A stretch of DNA of 64,000 bases, taken from assembly GCF_002250565.1 (NCBI RefSeq), contig NZ_NMVJ01000007.1, positions 62,001 to 126,000 of the forward strand. Reading direction: 5' to 3'. This stretch comes from Parenemella sanctibonifatiensis. Its GTDB lineage: Bacteria > Actinomycetota > Actinomycetes > Propionibacteriales > Propionibacteriaceae. The position numbers and the translations under genes were made by a program. The notes beneath the pieces are model-generated. The model was given only the letters and a program-made list of their open reading frames with translations, was not told where the DNA came from and searched no databases. Shown in pieces: positions 50,596 to 59,100 of this stretch; the first letter of the stretch is position 1, and the number at the start of each line of letters is the position of its first letter.

Positions 50596-51690
50596 ATGAC
50601 TGACCTGTTCACGCCGCTGCGACTGCGCAAGCTGGAGATTCCCAATCGGGTCTGGATGTCGCCGATGTGCATGTACAGCGCCGCCAACGCGGGCCCAGAG
50701 GTCGGCGCCCCGAACGAGTTTCACCTCGGGCACTACGGTGCGCGGGCTGCGGGCGGGGTCGGTCTCGTGATGGTCGAGGCCACTGCGGTACGCCCCGAGG
50801 GCCGGATCAGCGCTTGGGACCTGGGGTTGTGGACCGACGAGCAGGAGGCGGCGATGGGCCGCCTGGCCGCGACGATCGAGGCCAATGGCGCCGTCCCGGC
50901 GATCCAGCTGGCCCACGCCGGCCGCAAGGCCTCCACCCGCCAGCCGTGGGCAGGCGGCGGAGTGCTGCCCAACGACGAGGGCGGCTGGGATCCGGTCGGT
51001 CCGACCGGCGAGCCCTTCCCCGGCCTGAAGCAGCCCACCGAACTCACCGCCGACGAGATCGGCGGTCTGGTGCAGGCCTGGGCGGAGTCCGCTCGCCGGG
51101 CGATCCGGGCCGGCTTCCGGGTCGTCGAGATCCACGCCGCCCACGGCTATCTCCTGCATTCCTTCCTCTCACCCCTCACCAACCGTCGCGCCGACCAGTA
51201 CGGCGGCGACCTCGGCGGCCGGTCCCGCTTCCTGCTGGACGTCCTCGCCGCGGTCCGCGACGCCGTAGGCCCCGAGGTGCCGGTCTTCATCCGAATCTCG
51301 TCGACGGACTGGGTGACCGAGGCTGACGGCACGCCGGCCTGGACCGTCGAGGAGTCCGTCGAGCTGGCCCGGCTGGCCACCGAACGCGGCGCCGACCTGA
51401 ATGATGCCTCCAGCGGAGGCCTGGTGCCGGCAGCCATTCCGGACGCGGTGGATTATCAGACCCGCCACGCCCGCACCATCCGCCGCGACAGCGGCGCCAA
51501 CGTGGCGGCGGTGGGCCGGATCACCAACCCTGCTGCCGCCAACGACCTGGTGGCCGACGGTGGCGCTGATGCGGTCTTCCTGGGCCGGGCCCTGCTGACC
51601 AATCCGTCGTGGGCCAATCTGGCCGCCGTCGAACTGGGAGCCGCCCCGCGCCTGCTGGAGCAGTACGCCTACACCCAACGCCGCCGCTGA
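50596..51690 (+). CDS. Old yellow enzyme, YqjM-like NADH:flavin oxidoreductase
   Basis: FMN enzyme that reduces activated C=C bonds or xenobiotics. A 364-aa TIM barrel with the YqjM Cys in MSPMCMYSAA, IQLAHAGRKASTRQPW, EIHAAHGYLLHSFLSP (His pair that binds the carbonyl) and AVGRITNPAAAND plus VFLGRALLTNPSW for FMN phosphate. It starts at ATG 50596 after AAGGAT. It converges on the dioxygenase-like gene. Confidence 0.95.
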   Translation: MTDLFTPLRLRKLEIPNRVWMSPMCMYSAANAGPEVGAPNEFHLGHYGARAAGGVGLVMVEATAVRPEGRISAWDLGLWTDEQEAAMGRLAATIEANGAVPAIQLAHAGRKASTRQPWAGGGVLPNDEGGWDPVGPTGEPFPGLKQPTELTADEIGGLVQAWAESARRAIRAGFRVVEIHAAHGYLLHSFLSPLTNRRADQYGGDLGGRSRFLLDVLAAVRDAVGPEVPVFIRISSTDWVTEADGTPAWTVEESVELARLATERGADLNDASSGGLVPAAIPDAVDYQTRHARTIRRDSGANVAAVGRITNPAAANDLVADGGADAVFLGRALLTNPSWANLAAVELGAAPRLLEQYAYTQRRR

Positions 51691-51716
51691 GGGCACGCCG
51701 GGATTGAGGGCGTACG

Positions 51717-52712
51717 TCACCTGCTCGAGACGATCTGGCGACCGCCGGGGCCACCCCCACCAGGTCCGCCACCGCCCGGGCCTCCGCCGCCGGGCGCCCC
51801 GCCACCACCGCTGGACGGTTCGGTCGTGGTGTCGATCCCGACCGGGAGGGTGGCGACGTAGCCCTCGCCGATGCTGCCGGTGATGACTGGGGTCTGCAGC
51901 TCGTAGCTGTCGGCGAAGATGCCGTCATCCTGCATCGACCCGACGCCAGTCATGTTGTCGGCCGAGCCGTCATATTCGGCGAGCTGGTAGATCTCGGTGA
52001 GCATGTCCTCGGGGAAGGCGACCTGGGAGGTCGCAATGACGTTCTCGACGTCGGTGGCCGAGTCCAGGTCGGGATAGACCTCGAAGTGGATGTGGGGCCA
52101 GCGGCCCGAGTAGCAGCCGGGCACGATCGTGGTGAAGCTCACCGATCCTTCGGCGTCGGCGACCTGTACGCCGCGCAGCCAGGTCTGATCCTCCACGCCC
52201 TGGGTGTACATCGAGTAGCGCCCCACGCCGTCGCACTGCCAGGCGTACACCGCGGCCCCCTCGAAGGGCTGGTCACCGCCCGCCATGTCAGCGAGGACGA
52301 AGGTCATCGTCAGCTCGACGCCCTCGGCGGTCGCACCGCCGTCGAGGCTGGTGCGGATGTCCTGCCGCACGATGCCCGACTCGGTGAGGATGTTGAGGTC
52401 CTGGGTGCCATCGGCCGGATAGGGACCGTTGGTCTCCTCGGGGATCTCCTCGGTGGCGCTGACGGTCGCGCCGGTGCTGCTGGTGCTCGAGCCAGAAGTG
52501 AAGGACGAGGACGAGCCGCCGCCGGACGACTCCCCCGTCGCGGCGGTGCCGCACGCCGCCAACGCGACGGTGCCCACCCCGATGCCGAGGGCGCCGAGCA
52601 CCCGCCGCCGGGTCAGCAGGGTGACCGCGTCGAATGCGGCGCCCTGGTCCTCGATGTCGTCTTCTGGTCGGGCGAGCGGTCGCCCCTCGAACTCGGGTTG
52701 CTGGTTGGTCAT
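51717..52712 (-). CDS. Secreted intradiol ring-cleavage dioxygenase-like lipoprotein
   Basis: A 331-aa protein with an N-terminal Tat/lipobox signal placed after a 35-residue cytoplasmic lead (TRRRVLGALGIGVG then ALAAC), a Ser/Gly-rich linker and an intradiol dioxygenase domain: ETNGPYPADG, VYAWQCDGVGRYSMY and GCYSGRWPHIHFEVY, which carry the Tyr and His ligands of the ferric site. Exported members of this family are widespread in actinobacteria and may act on lignin- or catechol-like compounds outside the cell. The C-terminus is a poly-Gly/Pro run (GGGGPGGGGPGGGG) of unknown use. Confidence 0.88.
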   Translation of the reverse strand: MTNQQPEFEGRPLARPEDDIEDQGAAFDAVTLLTRRRVLGALGIGVGTVALAACGTAATGESSGGGSSSSFTSGSSTSSTGATVSATEEIPEETNGPYPADGTQDLNILTESGIVRQDIRTSLDGGATAEGVELTMTFVLADMAGGDQPFEGAAVYAWQCDGVGRYSMYTQGVEDQTWLRGVQVADAEGSVSFTTIVPGCYSGRWPHIHFEVYPDLDSATDVENVIATSQVAFPEDMLTEIYQLAEYDGSADNMTGVGSMQDDGIFADSYELQTPVITGSIGEGYVATLPVGIDTTTEPSSGGGGAPGGGGPGGGGPGGGGPGGRQIVSSR

Positions 52713-52832
52713 CGTGACCCTCCTCGTGGTGATTCCCTTGCTTGGTGATCACCAGCGTGCAGCGCGGCTCTGTGGGTCCGCTGTGGTCAGTCTGTGCGCT
52801 TCCTGTGAGTGGGCATCGCGCGGCGTACGCCC

Positions 52833-53510
52833 TCAGTCCAGACGCACCCGGACCGCGGCCGCAGCGGTCAGGCTCAGCTCGACCACGGCCTCACCGACCT
52901 CCAGCACGACCATCGCGACCGCCGGGCGTACCTCGCGCAGCACCAGTTCCGCCCCGACCGTGAGCTGGTGCCCGGCGAGATGCCGCAGCACCTCTGGGAA
53001 CCGGTCCGAGACCCGGGTGATCCGTCCCGGTACGCCGGGCGGCAGGTCGACCAGAGCGCGGCTGTCGTCGGCGGGGACCTCACCGTTGGGGGTCGGGATC
53101 GGGTCGCCGTGGGGGTCGAAGGCAGGGTGTCCCAGCACCGCATCCATCCGGTCCAGCACCAGGTCGGAGACGGCGTGTTCGAGCCGGTCGGCCTCGTCGT
53201 GGACCTCGTCCCAGCCCAACCCGAGGGCCGCCACCAGATAGGCCTCGATGAGGCGGTGGCGGCGTACGACCCGGACCGCGATCCGACGCCCCGGCTCGGT
53301 GAGCGTGATCTTCCCGTAGGGCTCGTAGTCGAGGTAGCCGTCGCGGGCGAGCTTCTTGAGGTTCGCCGACACCGTGGAGGGGGTGACGCCCAGCTGGACG
53401 GCCAGGTCGGTGGTCGAGGGTTCCCCGCCCGGCCAGGCGTACGCCTTCCAGATCAGGGTGAGGTAGTCCTCGACCATCCTGCTCACAGCGGGCTCGGTCA
53501 CGGCGCTCAT
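52833..53510 (-). CDS. DtxR/MntR-family metal-dependent regulator
   Basis: A 225-aa iron- or manganese-sensing repressor with a winged helix (TTDLAVQLGVTPSTVSANLK), a dimerisation domain with the metal-site sequence EHAVSDLVLDRMD and HPAFDPHGDPIP, and a C-terminal SH3-like domain. It starts 1 nt after the stop of the cation exchanger gene and shares its Mn2+ riboswitch-controlled transcript, favouring an MntR role over IdeR. Confidence 0.92.
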   Translation of the reverse strand: MSAVTEPAVSRMVEDYLTLIWKAYAWPGGEPSTTDLAVQLGVTPSTVSANLKKLARDGYLDYEPYGKITLTEPGRRIAVRVVRRHRLIEAYLVAALGLGWDEVHDEADRLEHAVSDLVLDRMDAVLGHPAFDPHGDPIPTPNGEVPADDSRALVDLPPGVPGRITRVSDRFPEVLRHLAGHQLTVGAELVLREVRPAVAMVVLEVGEAVVELSLTAAAAVRVRLD

Positions 53511-53511
53511 G

Positions 53512-54765
53512 CTAGTCGCGGGTCCGGACAAGTTCCTCCGTACGCTCGGCCGGCTCGGCGCGCTGGCTGCGGAACGGCGCAGCCAAGGTCGGCGCGATGT
53601 CGCGGCGGTGCGCAACGAGGAACGCCAGCGCGGCCACGGCGTGGATGATGCTGAGGATCCAGCGTCCTGTGGTGTCGGTGACGATGAACTGGACGGCGAA
53701 CAGCGCGGCCAGGCCGATCGCGGACCACAGGTGGAAGCGCAGCGCGAGGATGATCGCGACGCCGAGCAGGGTCTGGGTCGCGGTCAGCGTGAACTCCTCG
53801 ACCTGGCGGCCGTCCAGGGCCAGCGTCGTGGAGCCACCGCCGGCGAGGTACGCAACCGGCAGCGACCCGACCAGCAGGCTCCACTGGTTGACCTTCGACG
53901 CGATCAGGGTGCCGATCGCCGCCGCACCCTTGCCGCGCAGGGCAAACATGACGGCGATGATGAATTCGGGTGCCTCGGAGGCGAGCGGCGCCAGCCACTG
54001 CACCAGGAAGTAGCTGTCGATGCCGAGCGCCGATCCGGAGGCGACCAGTGATTCGGCGAAGGGTTCGGCCGACATCAGGATGATCGTCGCGGAGATGACG
54101 AACAGGGCGATGACGGTGATGCGGCGGGAGGTCTGCGGCATCTCGACGATCAGCGCGGAGGCCCCGACGAACTCTTCCTCCTCGTCGTCGACGACCTGGC
54201 CGGCGCGCCACAGGTAGAGGCCGAAGATCACGATGAGCAGCACGCCGAACCAGACGGGGATGCCGGCCATCAGCGGGATCGCGAAGGCGATGACGGCCAG
54301 GATCGCCAGGAAGCCGATGTCCAAGCGGCTGTCGTTGGGCAGCTGGAGGTAGTGGGCGGGCCGCTCGCCGGTCCGGCGCAGGGCCCGACGCGCGACCAGG
54401 ATCCCGACGATCGTCACCAACGGCCAGCCGAAGCCGAGGAGCAGCCGGTTGGAGCCGGTCATGTTGGCCGCGGCGTAGTGCAGGTAGTCGGGGTCGGAGC
54501 CGGCCCGGAAGGCGTAGAAGAGGTCGACGGCGTACTCCGGCAGCACGGCGATCAGCGCCAGCAGCGCGATGGCGAGGGCGCCGGAGATGTCCTTCTGGGC
54601 GGCCTCGGCGGCCCAGGCGAGCAGGAATGCGGCCGCGACGACTGCGGCGCCGAAGACGAGCATCTCCACGACCGGAGGAAGCTCGATCCCGGTGAACCGC
54701 AGCACCATCGCGGGGGCGGCGATCAGCAGACACAACAGGATCCGGCGGATCAGGGCAGCAGGCAA
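53512..54765 (-). CDS. CaCA-superfamily cation exchanger, probable Mn2+ exporter
   Basis: A membrane protein (417 aa) with about ten to eleven helices. Alpha-repeat motifs are visible: ALIAVLPEYAVDLFYA with an acidic residue and, in the second repeat, WLAPLASEAPEFIIAVMFAL, the Na/Ca exchanger signature with its cation-binding Glu. A yybP-ykoY riboswitch in the leader and a downstream MntR-like gene point to Mn2+ rather than Ca2+. The TTG at 54765 is proposed as start because TTGGAG sits 5 nt upstream and clears the riboswitch; the GTG at 54810 lies 9 nt past the riboswitch without a ribosome site. Confidence 0.85.
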   Translation of the reverse strand: MPAALIRRILLCLLIAAPAMVLRFTGIELPPVVEMLVFGAAVVAAAFLLAWAAEAAQKDISGALAIALLALIAVLPEYAVDLFYAFRAGSDPDYLHYAAANMTGSNRLLLGFGWPLVTIVGILVARRALRRTGERPAHYLQLPNDSRLDIGFLAILAVIAFAIPLMAGIPVWFGVLLIVIFGLYLWRAGQVVDDEEEEFVGASALIVEMPQTSRRITVIALFVISATIILMSAEPFAESLVASGSALGIDSYFLVQWLAPLASEAPEFIIAVMFALRGKGAAAIGTLIASKVNQWSLLVGSLPVAYLAGGGSTTLALDGRQVEEFTLTATQTLLGVAIILALRFHLWSAIGLAALFAVQFIVTDTTGRWILSIIHAVAALAFLVAHRRDIAPTLAAPFRSQRAEPAERTEELVRTRD

Positions 54766-54818
54766 GACGACTCCAAGAACACGGTTGGCGCGGGGAAGGA
54801 CCCCGGCCACGACAAACG

Positions 54819-54928
54819 GCCGAAGGTCTCGCTCGCCTCACGTGGTGAGGTGGGACGCCGGGCCAGTCATCGTGACCGCCAGTGTGTCGACGTACCTCGC
54901 CCTGTCCGGGCGGAGCTACTCCCCTTCG
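54819..54928 (-). ncRNA. yybP-ykoY (Mn2+) riboswitch
   Basis: On the minus strand, CGAAGG begins helix P1 followed by the hallmark GGGGAGTAGC, an internal region with GTCGACA and GGCCCGGCG, and the closing GCGAGACCTTCG that pairs back to P1 (CGAAGG/CCTTCG). This is the conserved core of the yybP-ykoY aptamer, known to bind Mn2+. The 50 nt to the TTG start include GGGG-TCCTT-CCCC, a likely expression-platform hairpin. Confidence 0.92.
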
Positions 54929-55196
54929 AAACTCACCCTTGTACGTCGGATGCGGGTGTGTCTACGGGCACCGAAATGTTGGAGGGGTCACACATGGGCG
55001 AGGGTTCTAGCTGGCCAGCCTTAACTTCTTGTCGGCTGCCGACGCTAGTGTCTGACCAACAGCTTCGGTTTGCGGGATTCGGAGTTCATGCGTGTTACAG
55101 AAGTGCAGGCATCCGTCGCCGGCTAGTGGTCGCGCAACGGCGCCAGTGGCGACCGCTGGGGCTGCCGCAGGGGTGACTTTCGTCGGAAGGCAGGTT
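54929..55196. other. Non-coding gap between the riboswitch and the restriction-like operon
   Basis: With the riboswitch this makes a 431-bp stretch without a gene. It must contain promoters for the leftward riboswitch transcript and the rightward operon, but I see no confident -10/-35 pair. No direct repeat matching the right side of the island was found by eye. Confidence 0.4.
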
Positions 55197-55811
55197 GTGA
55201 GGTCGCGGGATCGGGTCAAGGCCTACGGTGAGGTATTCACGCCTGCCTACATGGTCGATCAGATGCTCGACCTGGTCCGGGAAGACCTCGAGGTAGGGCC
55301 AGACTTCGTCGACAGGACATTCCTGGAGCCTGCGGCAGGCAACGGTAACTTCCTCGTGGCGATCCTTCGACGCAAGCTCGCTGCGATCGAGAAGGAGATT
55401 CCACCCGAGCTCTGGCGTCAGGAGTCGCTTTTCGCCCTGGCCTCGATCTACGGCATCGAACTACTTCCGGACAACCACGCAGAGGCCCGAGCAGCCATGC
55501 TGGCGACCTTCGCCAACTTCCACGGAAACCACGGTGTCGCGCCCGAGTCGGACGCACTCCTTCATCGCGCGGCGGCCTTCCTCATCGACACCAACGTCAT
55601 CCGAGGCAACACCCTTACCGGCATGACAACCGAGGGCATTGAGATCGAGTTCTCCTGGTGGCACCGAGTCCCCGACAGAGCCGGCGCTGTGCAGCGAGAG
55701 CCGTTCAGCTTCACCTCGCTTCGTGGGGACGCGTTCGACTTCAACCTATACACCGCCTACCAGGTCTGCCCGATCGACCGCGTTCACGAGGAAGTGGGAG
55801 CCGATGTCTAG
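55197..55811 (+). CDS. DNA N6-adenine methyltransferase-like protein with motifs X and I only
   Basis: A 204-aa protein with the N-terminal signature GEVFTPAYMVDQML (motif X region, residues 11-24) and a clear SAM loop FLEPAAGNGNFLV (motif I, 42-54), followed by SIYGIELLPDNHAEARAAML (motif II-III). The catalytic NPPY motif expected further on is absent; the protein ends soon after IRGNTLTGM. It may bind SAM or cooperate with the downstream subunits. GTG 55197 is preferred because GGAAGGCAGG lies just upstream; GTG 55173 is the alternative. Its stop overlaps the next start by 8 bp (ATGTCTAG). Confidence 0.8.
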   Translation: MRSRDRVKAYGEVFTPAYMVDQMLDLVREDLEVGPDFVDRTFLEPAAGNGNFLVAILRRKLAAIEKEIPPELWRQESLFALASIYGIELLPDNHAEARAAMLATFANFHGNHGVAPESDALLHRAAAFLIDTNVIRGNTLTGMTTEGIEIEFSWWHRVPDRAGAVQREPFSFTSLRGDAFDFNLYTAYQVCPIDRVHEEVGADV

Positions 55812-58800
55812 TCCGAAGATCAGCGCCTTCCGGGAGATCACACCTCTGATCTATTCCTGGCGTACGCCTGACATCCCGAAGTACGAGGGCTGGGAGAAGA
55901 TCGGCTACACCGAGCAGGGCAGTGCCGACACTCGGATCGCCCAGCAAGCATCACAGCTCTCAGTCGAGAAGCAGAAGCTGTGGTCGCGGCGGGCGCTCTT
56001 CACCTCCGAAGCGGGCGGGCGCTTCACTGACCAGGACTTTCACGCCTACCTGCGGCAGCAGGGCGTCAAGCGCGAGACCGAGCCGCGCCGCACCGAATGG
56101 CACAACTTCGCCGCGGCGCCCAAGAGCTCTCTGGACTACTTCAACGACTTCGCCGGCCAAGACTTCTCCGAGACGCCGAGCCTCGACGTCGCCGAGGACT
56201 ACTCGCTCCGTCCGGAGCAACGGGCGGCAGTCGAACTGGCACTGAACGCATTCCGTGGTGGCCACCCTGAGGTCCTGTGGAACGCCAAGCCACGCTTCGG
56301 CAAGACCCTCACCACCTATGACCTGATTCAGGCGCTCGACGTCAGGCGAGTCCTCATCGTCACGAACCGCCCCGCGATCGCCAACTCATGGCTCGACGAC
56401 TTCAATCGGTTCGTAGCCCACCGCACGACGTTTAGGTTCGTCTCCGAGTCACAGTCCTTGGCCGGACGCTCTCCCATGACACGCGACCAGTGGCGCAAGT
56501 TTGCGGCCGCTCACATCGATGACGATCCACGGATCATCGAGTTCCTATCCCTCCAGGACCTCAAAGGCTCGCAGTACTTCGGCGGCCCCTACGACAAGCT
56601 CCGTCACATCGCCGAGTTCGACTGGGACCTCCTTGTCATCGACGAGGCTCACGAGGGCGTGGACACGACCAAGACCGATGTCGCCTTTGACCAGATCCGG
56701 CGGCCATGGACCCTGCACCTGTCGGGTACTCCGTTCAAAGCTCTGGCGTCGGGCCGATTCGGTGAGGATCAGATCTTCAACTGGACGTACGAAGACGAGC
56801 AGACGGCACGAACTGAGTGGACCGACGACGCGGAGGAGAACCCCTACGCGTCGCTACCGACCCTGAACCTGTTGACCTACCAGGTCTCGCGGATGATCAG
56901 TGACCGTCTCTCTGAGGGTGTCGCCATCGAGGAAGATGCCGCCAACATCGACTTCACCTTCGACCTGCACGAGTTCTTCGCTACGAAGGACAACGGGTTC
57001 TTCGCCCACGAGGAAGAAGTGATCAAGTTTCTTGACTGCTTGACCACCAACCAGAAGTACCCGTTCTCCACCCCTGCCCTGCGCGACGAGATCCGCCACT
57101 CCTTGTGGCTTCTCAACAGAGTGTCGTCCGCAAGGGCGCTCGAGCGACTGCTGCGCAAACACTCAACCTTCAAGGACTACACGGTCATTCTGGCCGCCGG
57201 CGACGGTAAGACAGAGGACACCGACGCAGCCGCCATCGGAAAGTCGCTCGACAGGGTCCGCACCGCAATCGCGAGCGCGGAAGCCTCTGGCGGTCGGACC
57301 ATCACCCTGTCGGTTGGTCAACTGACCACGGGCGTGACCGTGCCCGAGTGGACCGCCGTCATCATGCTCTCCAGCATGTCCTCACCAGCCCAGTACATGC
57401 AGGCCGCGTTCAGGGCGCAGAACCCTTGCACGTTCGAGAGGGCTGGGCATGTCTTTCAGAAGCAGAACGCCTACATCTTTGACTTCGCACCAGAGCGAGT
57501 CCTGACCATCTTCGACGCCTTCGCGAACAATCTCCACACCGCACCGCCGGGGGACCATCTGGCCCGCCAGGACAACATCCGCAGGCTGCTCAATTTCTTC
57601 CCCATCCTCGGCGAAGACGACGAGGGCGCGATGATCAAGCTCGACGCATCCCAAGTCCTCACCTTCCCGCAGGTGTTCAAGGCCCGCGAGGTTGTTCGAC
57701 GTGGGTTCCTCTCGAACCTCCTGTTTGCGAACGTCGCTGGCATCTTCCGGTACTCCGAACACGTCAAGGGAATCCTCGACAAGCTGCCGACGGCACGACA
57801 AGGGAAGCTCCGGACGGACCAGCCCCTTGAGATACCGGAGCCGCCGCCGGTCACCGACCTGTTCGGCAACGTCAAGATCGACATCGAGACTGTCATCAAT
57901 CCCAAGATCGCGGAGCTCGGCAAGCCCGTCTACAGGGCCGAAGACCTGCCGCCGATCGAACCAGATGGACCTGCCGCGATCGCGGCCGCTGCTATCGCTC
58001 AGGCAGTCACGAACCAGACCCGCGAAAAGCGTCAGGAGCTCCAAGCGGCGTACTCCCTGACGAAGAAGCAGGTGGAACGTGACGAGAAGCGGACGGCCGA
58101 CGCCGTGAAGCAGCAGGTCGAGCGTGCCTACACGGAACACACGATCGCCTCCAAGCATCTTGAGGCGGATCTCAAGGAGGCGGCCACCGAAGCCGAGGCG
58201 GAGGCCATCCTCGGGAGAAAGACCGAGCAGGACGATGCCTTCCAGGCGAACATTCTGAACATCGTCGAGCGCACGATCGAGGACATCGTTCCTGAGGTCG
58301 TCATGCGCGAAGAGACCAAGCGTGAGCAGAAGCGTGCGGACCAGAGCATGGAGGACGCCCGCTCCCACCTACGTGGATTCGCCCGAACGATCCCGATGTT
58401 CCTCATGGCATACGGGGACCGCGACATTCGGTTGAGGAACTTCGACGACTACACGCCAGATGACGTCTTCGAGGAGATCACAGGGATCACCGAGGCCGAG
58501 TTCCGTGTCCTTCGCGACGGGCAGGAGATCGCCGAGGATGACGGATCGCTGACGGTGATCCCCGGCCTCTTCGACGAGGCGGTGTTCGACCAAGCCGTCC
58601 AGGAGTTCATGGACAAGAAGGATGCGCTGGCCGACTACTTCGACGACTCGCAGGTCGAGAACATCTTCGCCTACATCCCGCACCAAAAGACATCGCTGGT
58701 GTTCACCCCCCAACCGGTCGTCAAGCTCATGATCGACACGCTCGAGTCCGAGAACCCAGGCATCTTCACCGACCCGGAGAAGACCTTCGCGGATCTGTTC

Positions 58801-59100
58801 TCCACTGCGGGCCTGTTCCTCATGGAGCTGGTGCGCCGACTCGACACCGGCCTCGCGGACCAGATCCCCGACCAAGCCAGCCGCCTTGAGCACATCCTCA
58901 AGAGACAGGTGTACGAGATGAGTCACAACCAGATCCTCCACCGGATCACCGTCGAAGCCGTGTCCGGAGGAGTACCAGAGCGCAAGGCTTGGATTGAGGA
59001 CTCAGGTCACTTCAGAATCGGGAATCTCGCACGGATGACCCCGGAAGAGAGGCAAGCAGCGGTGGACGAGATGCTGACGGAAGGCCACGGAGATGAGTAA
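55804..59100 (+). CDS. GIY-YIG-like nuclease, SF2 helicase and methyltransferase N-half
   Basis: A 1098-aa multidomain protein. Residues about 12-50 (PLIYSW, KIGYT at 32-36, Arg44) resemble the T5orf172/GIY-YIG nuclease fold. The helicase core follows: Walker A-like NAKPRFGKTLT (160-170), DEAH box VIDEAHEGVD (280-283), LSGTPFKAL, and motif VI-like QYMQAAFRAQNP. A Lys/Glu-rich coiled coil (about 760-870) leads to a C-terminal part with FTPQPVVKLMIDTL (about 967) and a degenerate motif I, FADLFSTAGLFLMEL, then YEMSHNQILHRIT. The NPPY motif that should follow is in the next gene, which starts 8 bp before this stop. The order resembles type ISP or type IIL enzymes cut into pieces. Confidence 0.85.
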   Translation: MSSPKISAFREITPLIYSWRTPDIPKYEGWEKIGYTEQGSADTRIAQQASQLSVEKQKLWSRRALFTSEAGGRFTDQDFHAYLRQQGVKRETEPRRTEWHNFAAAPKSSLDYFNDFAGQDFSETPSLDVAEDYSLRPEQRAAVELALNAFRGGHPEVLWNAKPRFGKTLTTYDLIQALDVRRVLIVTNRPAIANSWLDDFNRFVAHRTTFRFVSESQSLAGRSPMTRDQWRKFAAAHIDDDPRIIEFLSLQDLKGSQYFGGPYDKLRHIAEFDWDLLVIDEAHEGVDTTKTDVAFDQIRRPWTLHLSGTPFKALASGRFGEDQIFNWTYEDEQTARTEWTDDAEENPYASLPTLNLLTYQVSRMISDRLSEGVAIEEDAANIDFTFDLHEFFATKDNGFFAHEEEVIKFLDCLTTNQKYPFSTPALRDEIRHSLWLLNRVSSARALERLLRKHSTFKDYTVILAAGDGKTEDTDAAAIGKSLDRVRTAIASAEASGGRTITLSVGQLTTGVTVPEWTAVIMLSSMSSPAQYMQAAFRAQNPCTFERAGHVFQKQNAYIFDFAPERVLTIFDAFANNLHTAPPGDHLARQDNIRRLLNFFPILGEDDEGAMIKLDASQVLTFPQVFKAREVVRRGFLSNLLFANVAGIFRYSEHVKGILDKLPTARQGKLRTDQPLEIPEPPPVTDLFGNVKIDIETVINPKIAELGKPVYRAEDLPPIEPDGPAAIAAAAIAQAVTNQTREKRQELQAAYSLTKKQVERDEKRTADAVKQQVERAYTEHTIASKHLEADLKEAATEAEAEAILGRKTEQDDAFQANILNIVERTIEDIVPEVVMREETKREQKRADQSMEDARSHLRGFARTIPMFLMAYGDRDIRLRNFDDYTPDDVFEEITGITEAEFRVLRDGQEIAEDDGSLTVIPGLFDEAVFDQAVQEFMDKKDALADYFDDSQVENIFAYIPHQKTSLVFTPQPVVKLMIDTLESENPGIFTDPEKTFADLFSTAGLFLMELVRRLDTGLADQIPDQASRLEHILKRQVYEMSHNQILHRITVEAVSGGVPERKAWIEDSGHFRIGNLARMTPEERQAAVDEMLTEGHGDE

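Noticed and set aside
50418-50687. Extended start for the unassigned 434-aa protein
   Set aside because: It would overlap the old yellow enzyme gene and its sequence has no coding character; GTG 50417 has a ribosome site.
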